The position numbers were made by a program, and so were the translations under genes. From positions 682,001 to 746,000 of the forward strand of contig NC_134681.1 in the NCBI RefSeq assembly GCF_024713945.1: 64,000 nt of DNA, given 5' to 3'. The stretch is from Dermatophagoides farinae (Eukaryota; Arthropoda; Arachnida; Sarcoptiformes; Pyroglyphidae). A model generated the notes under the pieces. It had not been told where the DNA came from. It did no database searches and saw nothing but the letters and a program-made list of their open reading frames with translations. Each line of letters opens with the position of its first letter. The stretch's first letter is position 1. Below are positions 11,766-24,048 of the stretch, one piece after another.

Positions 11766-12240
11766 AGTCTTTATATATGTATTAACTCGCTCGGACTCGG
11801 AATTTACGGTCGGAAACATGCTCGTTTCTCACACCGTCATTCTCGATCGAAAAAGGAAGTGGAGACAATAGGCAGGAATATGCGCAGCTAGTTGACTTAT
11901 ACAATATAATCATTATGATAACAACGACACAAATACAATCCAAAAGTAGAACGTGGCTTATCATCTCTTATCGAGAAAATCAAGAAATGCTTTTTATAGA
12001 TAAAACAGCACTCGATGCTGACTCATTGTTCAAAACGTTGACGACGGTTTATATATCACGTTACAATTCATAACAAACGTTACAAATGCTAACAACAAGT
12101 GGAGGCCCCTACACGGGTGAAATTTTTTTTTTTATCTTTTCAACTGTTCCAACTGCAAAAAAGTGGGATACCTTCCTAAAGTTCAGACGTTGACGGACCG
12201 CTCATATATCACGTTACATTTTTTTTTTTTGGGAAATTTT
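11766..12240 (-). mobile_element. Possible LTR remnant upstream of the gag fragment
   Basis: This stretch lies 5' of the gag remnant and is richer in CG-containing words than its surroundings. On the minus strand it has a TATA-like CTATAAAAAGC near 11990-12002. A 31-32 bp motif (acgttgacg...catatatcacgttaca) occurs twice, at 12035-12065 and 12187-12218, and a plus-strand TGGAGGCCCCTACACGGGTG at 12100-12119 resembles a primer-binding region. The plus-strand orientation of the last item conflicts with the gag strand, so the structure is unresolved. Confidence 0.25.
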
Positions 12241-12559
12241 CCATCAATCTCTTGCTCGAAACAACAATACGAAACAATGGTTTATCATCATCATAATTAA
12301 TCTCATATATATGACAATACATAACGAATGGTCAATATTGCCATTAAATGTTGTTTGATAAATCTCAATTTATTGAGACCGATAATAATAAAGAAAATGA
12401 TGGATATATATCATATATGATGTATATACGATATATAAGTGTGTACAAAAGAAAGTTAAAGTGAATAATATACAAAAGATTGTAGCATGGTCATAGCAAC
12501 ATTTATAGCCAAGAGATGTGTGTTAAACGATGAATGAAAATTTTCCAATTCACCCAAGA

Positions 12560-13131
12560 TTATTTTTGTTTGGCAATATTTTTAAGTTTATTTCGTCTTA
12601 TAACGCTATATACTTGGGTTTGTTTCAATACATTACCTTCTTTTTTTAGCTTTTCATAAATTTGTTTCGGTTTTTGTTTTTCTTCAATCAACGATATTAT
12701 TTTGTTTTTCAATTCTTTTGTTAGTCGTTTATTTGTTGTGATGATTTTATCACAATTATGATTTTCGTTGTTTTTATATAAATGAATTAATTTAGAAAAT
12801 TTGTCATATGAGGTAAAGATGCGTGCTCGGCATTGTTTGTCTTTACTTTTTACCTGGAAAAATTACGATTAAATTATAAAAATAATATTATCATATATTG
12901 AACACATCATATAATTACCTTGTTACATCGGTAATATTGTTTCAAATATTTTTCAGTATTATTCCGATACCACTTACTCCAATTTTTACCAATAAATTCT
13001 TCAACTTCATTATTATTAAAAATTTTTATTAGGTGCCAGTTATGATGATATGTTCTATAATAATTGGATGAAATTGTTTCCGAATCTGAAAAATCTTCGC
13101 ATGAATAATATACACTATCAGAATCATCCAT
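12560..13131 (-). CDS. Small FLYWCH/MULE-type zinc-finger protein
   Basis: Two exons, 13131..12919 and 12853..12560, with a 65-nt GT-AG intron in phase 0 (YYRCNK-VKSKDKQC); the product is 168 aa. An acidic N-terminus (MDDSDSVYYSCEDFSDSE) precedes a domain with spaced Cys-Cys-His-Cys: RCNK, KQCRARIFT, then ENHDC. This is the FLYWCH/WRKY-GCM1-like finger found at the N-terminus of MULE transposases. Behind it, RLTKELKNKIISLIEEKQKP and KQIYEKLKK resemble the helix-turn-helix-like segment that follows in MULE proteins. No DDE transposase domain follows, since the frame ends at a clean stop. It may be a domesticated transposase DNA-binding domain or a decayed element; the intact splice and frame favour a working gene. 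An upstream in-frame ATG at 13176 is possible. Confidence 0.55.
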
Positions 13132-13176
13132 TATTAATTTGTTGCACACTGAATTAAAAGGAGAAAAAAAAATCAA

Positions 13177-16124
13177 ATTTTGATGATATTCACAATGTAG
13201 AAAGTAAACAAAAAAAAAATCAAATGTTTGAGTGGAAATTTTTTTTCCATGACGTGTTTTTATTTAAATCGCAGAAAAAAAATCATATGTTTGAACATGA
13301 AATTTTTTTTTTTTTGGTCATGACATGTCACCAATCCTTTATTTTATACGGTCATTCAATAATAACAATTATTATTGACGAAAACAAAAAATGAACGAAA
13401 TAAGATATCCAAATGAAATTTGAGTAATATTTTGTTTTGAGTTTTTATTTTGTCACATGTGGCCATAGTTTTTTTTTATTTGGTTCAACATCAACCAAAC
13501 AACGTATTGTATATTGTGCATTTTTTGACTATTACTCAATTTTTGTTATGTGTTTTGTTCAACATATTCATAATAATTGAATATAAAATGATAGTGATGA
13601 TGATGATGAATAAAAATGTTAAAAGTTTTCATTAGATAAAAAAAAATATCCTTCATCATCATCATAATCATTATAATCATCATCATTTGTAAATCTGATA
13701 AAGTAAAATGGAATATTCTGTGGAAAACTTTTGTGTTGATTATTTCCCGTTTGATTTCATCGTTAATTATTTGCTGTACAGGATTTTTAATGAAATAAAA
13801 CTTTTATATACTTTAGTTTGACTTTTTTTTCAGTAATCATAAGATTAATGTAATGATCAAATGAGAAATGTATATATTTCTTTTTTTTCTCTCTCTCTCT
13901 CTCTTTCTATCTCAAATATTCAATCTCATGAGTTAATTTGATTTTTATTGGAATTCTATTTATAGAGAAAAATAAAACAACAACAACAACATAAAAACAT
14001 GTACAAATATCAAATGAATTTAAGAATATTCCAATATAAACCAAGATTCAGAACAGAAAACCGCAAAAAACATTGAATTCAACATTGAACAAATATAATT
14101 TATTTATGTTTTTTTTTCCTCATCATTCATAGGATATCATCATTAACATTTTGTCTCTATCCAATGAATGAATATGAATCCCATTTGATTCTAGATTTTT
14201 GTCATTTGATCTGTATGATTATTTTATCCATGCCGAAAAAAAATAATAACAAATGACAATTCGATGAAAATCATTGGATTGAATCAGAATTCTTTGACTT
14301 TTGATATTATTTTTTTCCTGTTATGGAAAACACAAATCAAATCTTTTTTTGCCAATATCTCTAGTATTATACAATTATTATCGATATTATTGTTGATGCC
14401 ATTGTTTATATACCATCGATGATGATGATGATGATAATTTTTTTAGCTAGAAAAAAATAGAAGGCTAGTGGAGAAAAAAAAACATTAATTCAATGCATTT
14501 ATCATAGCAAAAAAAAAAAATAAATAAATAAATAAATGCTGGGCCAAATCCATTCTCTTCATTCGTTTCAAACAAACAAACAGCAACAAACAACAACAAC
14601 AAAATTTTCTTGTTTGGCCAAAATCTATTTTTAGTTATTTATAATTTTCAATTTTACTTTGGCCCAGCATGTGTGTGTGTGTGTGTGTGTGTGTGTATTG
14701 TTGTTATTCATCATGATTATGATGATGATGATACTGCGACTATAATAGTTTCAGCAACGAAAAAAGAAAATCATATCAAAAACATTAATTTCATATATCA
14801 GATAATAATAATAAAAAAAACTGTGAGCGATGATGATTGTTCTGGGCTATAAAAACAAAGTCTGTTGTGACATGAACAGAATGAAATTTTTTTTTTTTTT
14901 TTTTTTTTTGATTGTTTAGCCTGTCCTGAATCAATTGTTCAAATGTTAGATCAGAAGAAAAAGACCAAAATTATCATTTTTTTTTTAGAGATTAGCCAAC
15001 ACGAAAAAAAAATCAAAAATCTCCCACATTCCCGACAAAATAAAACTACACATCATCTTTAGCAGAAAGAAAAACATCACACCATTGTATGATGATGATC
15101 ATCGTGAATGTGAAACCAAAATAAAACAGAAAAATAATTCATTTTTTTTTCTTCGCATCACGGATCAATGGTGTGTTGTGTGAACCAATAACAAGAAGAG
15201 AGAAAGAAAAGCGAATGAGAGCGAGAGGGGGGGAGAGAGAGAAAGAAAAGAAAGAAATAAAATAGGATCCGATCAATTCGGAATTTTGAATTTGGCATAA
15301 TAAATTTGAATTTGAATATATATATGATCCCGACAGTTTTTTTTTCTCTCTCTCTCTCTCTTTTTTTTGTTATCTGTTACCAATATGGGAGGAAGGTGAA
15401 AAAAATGAAATGAAAAATTTTTTTTTTCACACTATACACACCTTTTTTTTCTTTGTCCAAATAATGAATGAATGAATGTTTTTCTTTTCGTTTCATCATC
15501 ATCATCATCATCATCATCAACATCGACCTATCCTACTGACCCCATAATCTTTTTTTTCTTTTCTTTTTTTCACCGTTATTCATTTGTTTGTTTGTTTGGG
15601 AAAATATTCGAAACGACAATGTCTGTCTGTTTGGACTCTTTTCTTTGTTGTTCCTTATTTATTATTTTTTTTTTTTTTAGGAACTTGATTTTTTTTTTCG
15701 TTTTTTCATCACATACACACACACACAAACAATATTATATGGACGCAAAGAGAATCAAGTTTGACTAGATATAAAAGATTATTTAGATGAAATTGATTCG
15801 ATTGTGTTTTCATTTCATTCATTTTTGGTTTACGTATATCAGACTGTTGTTGTATGGCCAAGGTGTCATCATGTCGTGAAATGTTTTTTTTTTTTTTTGA
15901 TGATCCTAGTTGTATATAAATAATAATAATAAACAAGTGAAGTGAAAGAGAGAACGAAACATATCTGAGATTGATGAATAAATGAACGGTCCAAAAAAAA
16001 ATAAAAAAAAAACAACAACAACAAGTGTTCAGACTTGAATCATTATAATCATTGTAGTATCATTCGTGAATTGTTTGCCATTTGTTGTGTTGGAATTTCT
16101 TTCATCGATTTTTTTTTGAAAACA
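13177..16124. other. Gene-free low-complexity stretch
   Basis: About 3 kb dominated by poly-A/T runs, CT, GT and ATC repeats. Two related blocks occur near 13208-13252 and 13270-13326 (both include aaaaaaaatca-atgtttga and a following T-run with catgac). A 13-bp inverted repeat lies at 14536-14548 and 14658-14670. No coding region was recognised. Confidence 0.5.
14536..14670. repeat. 13-bp inverted repeat spanning 135 bp
   Basis: ATGCTGGGCCAAA at 14536-14548 is the exact reverse complement of TTTGGCCCAGCAT at 14658-14670. These are unusually GC-rich words for the region. They could be ends of a small non-autonomous element or a hairpin; no flanking target duplication is clear. Confidence 0.6.
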
Positions 16125-17630
16125 ATGGATCAAAAATGTAAACTTTTATAATATGTTTATGTTTGGCTTTGAAATTTTTCAATTATTATTTTTTTTGTTT
16201 TGTTTATTTATCGATACATAGATCATTATCATCATTTTATATTGACCTTATTGCCTTTGATCATAGTTTTTATTTGGATCAATTCATCATTGGTCGATTG
16301 TCAGGCATATAATGGTCCAATTTCTCGACAGGTTGAAGTATTTGTCAATGTTTATGATCATCCAAAGACTGGATTCTCATGTCAAGGTAAAAATCCGGGT
16401 CAATATTATGCCGATCCAGCAACAAAATGTGCCGTTTATTATGTTTGCATACCGAATCCCACCGGTACAATGAGTGCTCAAAGTTTTGCTTGTCCTAATG
16501 GCACAATCTTCTCACAAGCTACCCGTGTTTGTCGGCCACATGAAGAAGGTATGCTTCGTTTTTTTTATTTGTATTTATTTATAATCAAAGCAATGAATAA
16601 TGAATTTGTTTTTCTCCGAATTCTAATTCAATTTCTAATCTAATTTGTTTATTTTGTTTTGCTTATTATTTACATAGTATTTTGTCCATTGGCAGCTAGA
16701 TATTATGATAGCATTGATGGTAGTATTGATAATCGAGGTGAACATGTAGATTTACCAACATTGCCTGAGTTGTCAAAACCAGTAGCCGCTCCACATAGGC
16801 CACAGAAATCTTCTAGCAATAAACCACCGAAATCATTGCCCATCATATCATCATTGTCGGACAACAAACCGATACCGAAATTAGCATCAGCGCCAACATC
16901 ATCTTCATCATCACATCACAATTCATTTAATATAAATAGAAATTTTCGAAACAGTCGTACATTCAGTACAACTAGTACGACAACATCGACAACGACAACA
17001 ACAACACCTCGTCCTTCTTTACCCCCACAACCATTACAACCAACCGATTTAGGTGTTGCCGATTATGAATATGATTACAGTGATTATAATGAAACTGGCC
17101 TGGTAAATGCAGCAGCAACATTATTACAATCCACTATATTGAATCAACAGCCCAATAAGGATTCTATAACGAATATGGCTATTAATCAAAGTGGTAATGA
17201 CCATGAAGATGATGACACATCAGATAGACGACGACGTCGACGTAAACGTAATATAAGCTTACAAAAGCAACGTAAAGAAGAACATATGAATCATAAATTA
17301 ACTGAATCATTATTGGCTGAACGTACAAAAAGTTCAGAATCATTTCTGGTTCCAACAGAAATTTTTAGCTGTGAAGATAAAATTCATGGTTTAGCTTATG
17401 CTGATTTAACAAATGATTGTCAAAAATTTTTTGTATGTTTATCATTTTCTAAAGGTAAAATGATGGCCTATCGATTCGATTGTGAACAAGGAAAACGTTT
17501 TAATCAACAAAAAGGTGGTTGTGATACAAAAATCGATACAAAAACATGTCAAAGAAATAGCCAACATTATTTTATCTACAATAAATGGTTTAAACAGAGT
17601 AAAAAACATTTATTAAACAAATCAATTTGA
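16125..17630 (+). CDS. Secreted protein with two peritrophin (CBM14) chitin-binding domains
   Basis: Exons are 16125..16137 (13 nt), 16222..16548 and 16678..17630, with GT-AG introns of 84 and 129 nt in phase 1; the product is 430 aa. Residues 1-31 form a signal peptide (FILTLLPLIIVFIWINSSLV). Chitin-binding domain 1 has six cysteines at about 58, 74, 80, 95, 108 and 116, with YYADPATKCAVYYVC. A Ser/Thr/Pro-rich linker contains an Arg/Lys run (RRRRRRKRN) that would suit furin cleavage. Domain 2 (FSCEDKIHGLAYADLTNDC onward) again has six cysteines. The protein should bind cuticular or peritrophic chitin outside the cell, like arthropod CPAP/obstructor-type or gasp-type proteins, but the long linker is atypical of those. 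The main second-exon frame has no ATG, so the start comes from the tiny first exon. Confidence 0.85.
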
Positions 17631-17974
17631 ATGGACAGTAGAAGAATTGATGAAAAAAAATAACGGATTGACATGTAAAACAATTTGATTTCCGTTGAAA
17701 ATTTGTAGCTTTATCAATATATGATCATTATTTTATTATCGTACATCTACATTTATTATTTTTTTTTCTTTTCATTATCATTATCATTATAATCATAATA
17801 AAATATGATCATCATCATCATCATCATCATCATTTACATTGTATCTGTCTGTGTGTTTGTGTTTGCTTGTGTTTGTTTGTGTCTGCTTTGTTCACTTAAT
17901 AAAATATATATACAAAACCGATAACAAAATCGAATTGAAGATTTTTTTTCAAATTTTTTTTGTACATTTAGTTT

Positions 17975-18012
<38 letters not shown>

Positions 18013-19266
18013 TACAGAAAAAAAATTTCAATTCAAAAGAAAATTATATTCATTCGATAATTTCAACTATTGAATATTTGTCAATCTTAATTTTTGAAAA
18101 TTTCGACCTGATTTATGGTCCTGATCAAATATCATCATCATATTTTTTTTTCTATCCAATTCACATTACTATCATCATCATCAAATGAAAATGTTTCCTG
18201 GAATGAATAAATATTGCTATATTATAGATATTTGATGATAATTATATCTAAATATTGATTCTTAAAATTTAATAATAATGGATGGATGTTTGGATTCAGA
18301 GAACAATATGTGTGTGTGTGTGTGTCAATAATCATTGAAGATCGGTCGATTGATCCAGAAAATGTCAATAGAAAACTTTTTTTGTTTTGTTTCATTTATT
18401 CACACAGACGCAAACACACACACATAATATATGCGATTAATGGAAATGTTTCAACATTTCCAAAGAAAGATTTCAATCAATGAACTAAAATAAATTGTAT
18501 ACAAAAAAAAATTTGAATGAATCCTATCAAATGATTTAATCGATCAAATGTTTAGCATTTTTCTATTCACTGGATTGATGAATATGCTAAATCCAAATGA
18601 TGACTATTGATTTAGGTGCATTCGGTTGCATCAGCAAGAAAAAAAAAGTAGTGAATTTGTTGTTTTTTTTTGTCTGGTCTTGCAAATTGATTTTGCACTT
18701 TATTTGACTACATATTACTAGATTGACTATTTTTTCAATTTTGTTTTGCCTTTCTACTAAAATTTAAATTTCAAAATTCTATTCATAGATTCAATATATA
18801 TTATAATTTGCAATTTGCATACGATTCTTTTATTGAAAATTTTTTTTCCCTTCTCAAAATTAATGCGTAGATTTAGAGAGTGAGAGAAAAAAAAACAAAT
18901 CAAATCAAATGTTTCTATTTCGACGTTCATTTCAAAAGCAATGATCATAGCCACATGAAAAATATATGACTCGTGGACACATAATAATGATGATGATAAC
19001 AACGAGTCACAGAAAAATGATCATTCATCCCATTGATGATTATTGATGTGTCTGTGTTTGTATTGACAATGCTATCAATCATCAATCATCAATTCTATTA
19101 ACGAGAACAAAAAAAAAATCTATATTTTGCTCGAAAAAAAAACCTAAAACGAAATAAAGAACAAAACAACAAAAAAAAATTGAGTCACATGAATGTGAGC
19201 AATCATTGATTGATTGATTGATTTTTGATAAGAAAATACGACAATGATTTGATTGCACTTTTTCTA
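17631..19266. other. Intergenic, microsatellite-rich
   Basis: Contains the chitin-binding gene's 3' UTR, an ATC array near 17810-17833, a CA array at 17977-18010 and scattered T-runs. No gene was recognised. Its right end is the promoter region of the protease gene. Confidence 0.55.
17977..18010. repeat. CA dinucleotide microsatellite
   Basis: A pure (CA)17 run, seen directly. Confidence 0.95.
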
Positions 19267-19273
19267 TATAAAA
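19267..19273 (+). promoter_or_regulatory. TATA box of the cathepsin L-like gene
   Basis: TATAAAA lies about 217 nt before the start codon at 19484, with T-rich leader sequence between. The distance implies a 5' leader of about 180 nt. Usage is inferred. Confidence 0.5.
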
Positions 19274-19366
19274 ATTATCAATATAAACATCATGATGATG
19301 ATGATCATGATGATTGAATGACTTTTATTTAGTTCATTTTCAATTTTCATTTCTCTTCTTCTATAG

Positions 19367-20572
<1,206 letters not shown>

Positions 20573-21665
20573 TCAAACCAAACAAACAAACAAAAAAAAT
20601 TTTCAATCATCTAAATAATTAATATTACAATTACAATTTTGCTATGATGAAAACAAAATTTATTTTTTTTTCAATTATTATTATAATGATGATGATGATA
20701 TCAAATTATATGAAATGTTGGCAAAACAAAAAAACAACCCGAACACATCCCGATCCAAACTAATTTCATTCTAAGCTAGTAGTAATAAAAGTAAAAAAAA
20801 AAATTGTCAAAAATCTGTTCATGACATTATCACATTTCATCATTTCATTTGATTCTAGCCTTTTTTTCAGAATTTTTTTCATTCATTCATTCATTCCATC
20901 CATGTGAAATTCATTCAATGCAATAAAAATTTTTTCGCTTTTTTCATTCATTCATTCATTCATCTGTTTATAGTTTATAAACATCTGTTGTTTGATATAT
21001 TAGAAATAAAAATAAAAACATCATTTAATCCATGAATTTAAAATGTGCCTAGATTCAATTTCATTATTATTCACGTGAAATTTTCTTTTTTTTTTTGCTT
21101 GCTCAAAAAAATTCCAATTATTCTAGATAAAAATTTTTATTGAAATTTTTTTTCTCTCTTGCTATTCTGTTCAGGTTTTATTTTTCTTTGTTTTTTTTGT
21201 GTGTGTGTGTGTGTTGCCATTATTATACACACACACGGCGAATATTTCACAAACCTACACAATGTTGAAATTAAATTAGGAAGTACAGTAGTATCTCGAT
21301 TAATGATGATGATGATGATGATGATGATAGTAAAAATGTTTCATCAAAAGCAGAAAAAAATGGTTGTTTAATAACTTTGTAACAAATTGAAATTTTTTTT
21401 TCATCCGAGTTATCGCTGTATTGTAATCAGAAAAAAAATAGAATCAAACCCTCTCACCATCATCAACAACAGCACCACCCAAGAGACCAGAACGATCAAC
21501 AATAACCCGAATTTTTTTTTTCTTATCCTCATCTTCATCATCATTCAATATTCAGTATTCACAGTTGTTGTAGGTGTGCGTGCTTGTGTGTGTGTGTGTG
21601 TGTGTGACAAATAAGGAAACGTTATTTCTCTCACTTTCTCAATCTTTCAATCCATCTTACAAATA
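20573..21665. other. Intergenic after the protease gene
   Basis: 3' UTR with several AATAAA-type signals, ATTC and ATG repeats, and a GT run near 21200. No gene was recognised. Confidence 0.5.
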
Positions 21666-21988
21666 TATATATTATAAAAATTTAAAATCTAACAAAAGCA
21701 TCAAACAAAATCATTGTGGATTTTCTTTTCTTTTCTTTTTGCTTTTTGATGTTGTTGTTGTTTGAGGTGGCAATGATATATAGCGTTTAAACATTGGAAA
21801 AAAAAGAAGGCAGAAAAATAAACCTGAAATGGTTTACCTGATTATACTTAAAATACCTGCTGAAAATGGAGCGCGTAGGCGACCATGAGCCATGATGTGT
21901 TTTTGGTTAATATGAATTGTACTGACAATTTCGTTTCAATCATCGCAATCTTTCATAGTCATCAATGATTTATATCGTCATTATTCAC
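21666..21988. repeat. Left copy of a ~300-bp direct duplication flanking a GC-rich insert
   Basis: From TATATATTATAAAAATTT through CGTCATTATTCAC this segment matches 22366-22655 almost base for base. Differences are an extra block of about 33 bp in this copy (starting CCTGATTATACTT near 21838), a shorter GTT run and a small change near 21948-21975. The high identity implies a recent duplication. Confidence 0.92.
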
Positions 21989-22253
21989 GGCAAAAATCCT
22001 AATAATCTGAAATTTTTTCAGGAAATTGAGGAAAAGATCAATGACCACAGTATCTATACCAAAAATATCGTATTTCTTCTTATCGATTAGCAATAATAAC
22101 AATTTGTACGCAACTTTTTCAACGGTATCAGGTGCAATGCACAAGTGATGGCTGACCCTGCGGTACCAAACCGAAGGCCGAAAGCAACACGCCGTCATAG
22201 AAACCCAATTATCCAGCTATATTGACCGTCAAGGATTGATACCTTTTTACCAA

Positions 22254-22284
22254 GCAGGGGGGGCGGCGCAGCCGCCACACCTGC
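22254..22284. repeat. Hairpin A of the GC-rich insert
   Basis: Symmetric stem: GCAGG (22254-22258) pairs with CCTGC (22280-22284), a 3-nt internal loop on each side, then GGCGGC (22262-22267) pairs with GCCGCC (22271-22276) around a GCA loop. Confidence 0.85.
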
Positions 22285-22326
22285 GGGTATCCAGCTATAT
22301 TGACTGTCAGGAGTCAGCCCCGCGGG

Positions 22327-22365
22327 CCAGCCTGGGGCAGGCGCGAAGCGCCTGTACCGGGCTGG
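22327..22365. repeat. Terminal hairpin B of the GC-rich insert
   Basis: CCAGCC (22327-22332) pairs with GGCTGG (22360-22365), GG with CC further in, a 3-nt internal loop on each side, then AGGCGC (22339-22344) pairs with GCGCCT (22348-22353) around a GAA loop. It has the same architecture as hairpin A and ends at the insert boundary. Confidence 0.88.
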
Positions 22366-22655
22366 TATATATTATAAAAATTTAAAATCTAACAAAAGCA
22401 TCAAACAAAATCATTGTGGATTTTCTTTTCTTTTCTTTTTGCTTTTTGATGTTGTTGTTGTTGTTGTTGTTGTTTGAGGTGGCAATGATATATAGCGTTT
22501 AAACATTGGAAAAAAAAGAAGGCAGAAAAATAAACCTGAAATGGTTTATGAGCGCGTAGGCGACCATGAGCCATGATGTGTTTTTGGTTAATATGAATTG
22601 TACTGACAATTTCGTTTCAATCATCGTCATAGTCATCATCATCGTCATTATTCAC
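22366..22655. repeat. Right copy of the ~300-bp direct duplication
   Basis: Near-identical to 21666-21988; its GTT run is longer and it lacks the extra ~33-bp block. Sequence after 22655 (TTAGAC...) differs from the insert that follows the left copy, which fixes the boundary. Confidence 0.92.
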
Positions 22656-24048
22656 TTAGACAAAAAAATAGAAATTTTTCAAGTAAAACAATTTGGAAAC
22701 TCGATCAGAACAATTTGAGTTTTTCATTATAATTATCATTTTTTTTTTGGTTAGTTGACGTTGTTGTTGTGATAATAGTAATAATAATAATTAGAAACAC
22801 ACGAACATTTATATACCAGGGTAAAAAAAAAATTTGTACTGGGTGTGTGTGTGTATTTAAAAAACGTGGGGGGGTGGTGGTGAGTGGAGTGAGAAGAAAA
22901 TGTTGTTCACCATGAATCTTGTTTAGCAATGGATTGTATAAAGGGGGCAAAACGGTGTAGTTGATGTATAAACTATACCGTATGTTTGGAGCGTATCTTT
23001 TTTTTTTTTTTTTTTTGGTGGAGCCATTTTTCTTCTTCTTTTTTTTCGCATGAATTTCATTCTGTAATAAAATTTTTTTCTTCTGTATATATCATTTCAT
23101 TACCGATGTTGATCATCATGATCAAGGATAATGATTAAAACTTGAAAATGTAATGCTTTGCTTTCTCTTCTTTTTTGTATGAATCAGTATTAGTAAATGA
23201 AATAAATTGCAATGAACTTAGTCACAAAATATATGTCATATTGTCTTATTCTGAATGTAATGATGATGATGATGATTTCATACATCAATTAAATCCTTGC
23301 CAACAATTAACAACGAAACCACACGAAAAAAAAATTCATAAAAATCAACACGTGTCAATGGATCAACCGTCAGTTATATTAGAATAGCAACAACTATTTT
23401 ATCGACTTAAGAACATGCAAATTTTTTTTTTTTTGTTGGCTGATTTCCATATTCAAATCAAGTCAATCGTATATTATATATGAATAATTATTGTGCAAAT
23501 TTCGTGAAATCAATTTTCTATTCTCAACAGAATATTCTCGACATTTCGAAAGCAGAACAAAAAAAAAAATTATTTTGTTGGCTGCTATAATCACACAACC
23601 CAAAAACTCAACTCAACTCAACTGAACTTAACACAACAAATAAAAATGAAAATCATCACTCATTTGAATAAATGTATTGACATTCAACAACAAATTCATT
23701 ACTAATTTTTTTATTTATTTGTGTCTCAAATATGGATCTAAACACCCTGAAGAAATAACAAAAAAAAAATCTTTATTTAGCTCAAGTCTTGTGTACAAAA
23801 TTTTTTGCCATTCTCTTTGGTCTTTTAATTACAACAACAATAATAATAATTGTTGATGATAGAGTTGGCGCCTACATATTTTTCTAATAGTTGATCCAAT
23901 TTTTTTTTGTTTTAGTTTTTGTTTTTGTTTTGTTTTGTTTCACAACATTCGTCATTTATTCATCCTGTTGACTGTCGAATTTGATTGAGTGTAATCACGA
24001 CGGGTGTGTATATCTGTATGTATGTATGAATGACAAGACAACACGACA
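22656..24048. other. Intergenic upstream of the LRR gene
   Basis: AT-rich with T-runs, a GT run near 22840 and an ATG array near 23260. It should contain the promoter of the LRR gene; no TATA box was identified. No other gene was recognised. Confidence 0.5.

Larger units (their letters stand above)
21989..22365. mobile_element. GC-rich 377-bp insert with two box-plus-hairpin units, class unknown
   Basis: This block lies exactly between the two copies of the host duplication. Its left part is AT-rich with a 78-codon open frame on the minus strand (21962-22198) that I cannot assign. Its right ~155 bp is strikingly GC-rich. There, a 16-bp box (ATCCAGCTATATTGAC) occurs at 22211-22226 and 22289-22304, each followed by a symmetric hairpin. 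The second hairpin ends at the very last base of the insert. Terminal hairpins and short repeats suggest a rolling-circle (Helitron-like) or other hairpin-ended element, or a recombined foreign fragment; no Rep/helicase, TIRs or CTRR end was seen. Insert boundaries are firm; the class is not. Confidence 0.6.

Noticed and set aside
21962-22198. 78-codon minus-strand frame in the insert
   Set aside because: It straddles the duplication boundary and has no recognisable motif, so it is mentioned with the insert but not called a gene.
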